Assembly (NCBI GenBank): GCA_947575475.1
Contig: CANPNN010000077.1
Coordinates: 1-6,256, forward strand
Length of the DNA stretch: 6,256 nucleotides
Source of the DNA: an uncultured Pseudoflavonifractor sp.
Lineage (GTDB): Bacteria; Bacillota_A; Clostridia; Oscillospirales; Oscillospiraceae
Reading direction: 5' to 3'
Positions 5,154 through 6,256 of the stretch are shown here, piece after piece. A program made the position numbers and the translations under genes. Within the stretch, counting starts at the first letter, position 1. Every line of letters begins with the position of its first letter. The notes beneath the pieces are model-generated. The model did no database searches and was not told where the DNA came from. It saw only the letters and a list, made by a program, of their open reading frames with translations.

Positions 5154-6256
5154 TCACTTTTCCAGACCTGTTAGTCTCCGCCGCAGCAGGTCCAGGGCAT
5201 GGCTGGCGGCTACAGTGCGGACCCGGTTTCGAGGCCCGGCGGCGTGGACCACCCGGACATAGGTCTCCCCCTGGCCTGCGACGGCCACATACACAAGGCC
5301 CACCGGGTTGCCCCGCTCGTCGCTGTCAGGCCCCGCCACCCCTGTCACCGACAGGGCAAGGTCAGACCCCATGAGGGTCCGTACCCCCTCCGCCATGGCC
5401 CGGGCCACGGGGTCGGAGACCGCACCGTATTGGAATAAAAGGTCGTTGGGGACTCCCAGCACATCGTGCTTGACCTGGCTCCAATAGCTGACCACGCCCC
5501 CCTTAAAGGCCGCCGAGGCCCCGGGGAGGTCGGTGAAGCGCTGGGCCAGCAAGCCCCCGGTACAGCTCTCCGCCACAGAGACGGTCAGCCCCTTCTCCTT
5601 CAAAAGCTCCAGACAGACCGCCTCCAGAGAGGGCACGTCCACCCCGTAGACCAGGTCTCCAAAGCGTTTGATAAGGGCCGCCTCCGCCGGGGCCATGAGG
5701 GCGTGGGCCGTCTCCTCGTCCTCCGCCCTGGCGGTGAGGCGCAGCTCCACCTCCCCCTCCTTGGCGTAGGGGGCCAGGGTGGGATTTTTCATGGCGTTCA
5801 TGTGCTCCCGGAGCTGATCCTCCACGGCGGATTCCCCCATGCCGAAGATCCGCAGGGAGCGGCTGAGGATGACCCCGTCGGTCCAGTCCTGGAGATAGGG
5901 TACCGCCCGCTCCCGGAACATGGGGCCGCACTCGCTGGGGGGGCCGGGGAGCATGATGACCCGGACCCCGTCCACCTCGAAACCACAGCCGGGGGCGGTG
6001 CCCCAGTCGTTCTGGAAGGGGACGCAACCCTCGGGGAGGTAGGCCTGCTGGTAGTTGTTCTCGGTCATTTTGCCGCTTTCCGGGTGGAGTTTCTTGAAAT
6101 AGGCCTCCATCCGCAGGGCGGCTTCCCGGTTGAAGCAGAGCTTTTTGCCGAAGCACTCTGCCAGCACGTTTTTGGTCAGGTCATCGCAGGTGGGGCCAAG
6201 GCCCCCGGTGGTGATGATAAGGTCGGAGCGCTGCCGGGCGATCTCCACCACCTGAC
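5154..6256 (-). CDS. cinA: CinA-type nicotinamide-nucleotide amidase / competence-damage protein, 3' part (5' end off the window)
   Basis: CinA proteins join an N-terminal MoaB/MogA-like domain (COG1058) to a C-terminal PncC domain that deamidates nicotinamide mononucleotide to nicotinate mononucleotide in pyridine-nucleotide salvage. About 367 codons are visible and the frame stays open to the right edge; a full protein is usually near 410-420, so roughly the first 45-50 residues are missing. Numbered from the GTG codon at 6251, the visible part shows LIITTGGLGPTCDDLT (11-26) and MLPGPPSE (100-107) of the first domain, then the amidase domain with VAESCTGGLLA (226-236), GGVVSYWSQVKHDVLGV (251-267) and GVAGPDSDERGNPVGLVYVAV (304-324). 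That GTG is internal, not the start: the conserved fold requires more sequence upstream. The older name refers to competence induction in streptococci; recA, a frequent neighbour, is not visible. It is probably co-transcribed with lspA and rluD. Confidence 0.93.
   Translation of the reverse strand, partial: QVVEIARQRSDLIITTGGLGPTCDDLTKNVLAECFGKKLCFNREAALRMEAYFKKLHPESGKMTENNYQQAYLPEGCVPFQNDWGTAPGCGFEVDGVRVIMLPGPPSECGPMFRERAVPYLQDWTDGVILSRSLRIFGMGESAVEDQLREHMNAMKNPTLAPYAKEGEVELRLTARAEDEETAHALMAPAEAALIKRFGDLVYGVDVPSLEAVCLELLKEKGLTVSVAESCTGGLLAQRFTDLPGASAAFKGGVVSYWSQVKHDVLGVPNDLLFQYGAVSDPVARAMAEGVRTLMGSDLALSVTGVAGPDSDERGNPVGLVYVAVAGQGETYVRVVHAAGPRNRVRTVAASHALDLLRRRLTGLEK

Overview
The window looks like core chromosome from a GC-rich, low-sporulation-signature Firmicute, most likely an Oscillospiraceae-type gut clostridium (Flavonifractor, Pseudoflavonifractor or Oscillibacter-like). 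The reasons are the strong AGGAGG-type ribosome binding sites, SigA-type TTGxxx-17-TATAAT promoters in short AT-rich gaps between GC-rich genes, a clostridial stalk-domain secreted protein, QueH, and the cinA-lspA-rluD gene order. The taxon is an inference from style, not a measurement. I see no mobile element, CRISPR array, rRNA or tRNA.

Layout, left to right. Positions 19-1203 (minus) encode a lipoprotein substrate-binding protein of the branched-chain amino acid (LivJ/Peripla_BP_6) type, with its own strong promoter; any permease and ATPase genes would lie off the left edge. Positions 1204-1426 are non-coding and hold that promoter plus the terminator of the next gene. Positions 1427-2995 (minus) encode a secreted protein of RCC1-type beta-propeller repeats followed by a tandem stalk (copper amine oxidase N-domain-like) region. 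Positions 2996-3136 hold two divergent promoters whose -10 boxes overlap, one for the propeller gene and one for queH. Positions 3137-3685 (plus) encode the epoxyqueuosine reductase QueH.

From 3682 to the right edge all genes are on the minus strand and read cinA (3' part only), lspA, rluD: NMN amidase/CinA, the lipoprotein signal peptidase, and a large-subunit-type pseudouridine synthase. lspA and rluD overlap by 14 bases. queH and rluD converge, their stop codons overlap by four bases, and both stops lie at one perfect hairpin that can terminate in both directions.

Functionally there is no single pathway. Two genes concern RNA modification (queH for tRNA queuosine, rluD for rRNA pseudouridine). 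LspA would mature lipoproteins such as the substrate-binding protein encoded at the left end. The propeller protein is the only gene of unknown function. I did not find an obviously new defence or mobile system; the points most worth a second look are the interleaved divergent promoter, the shared convergent terminator and the propeller-stalk protein.
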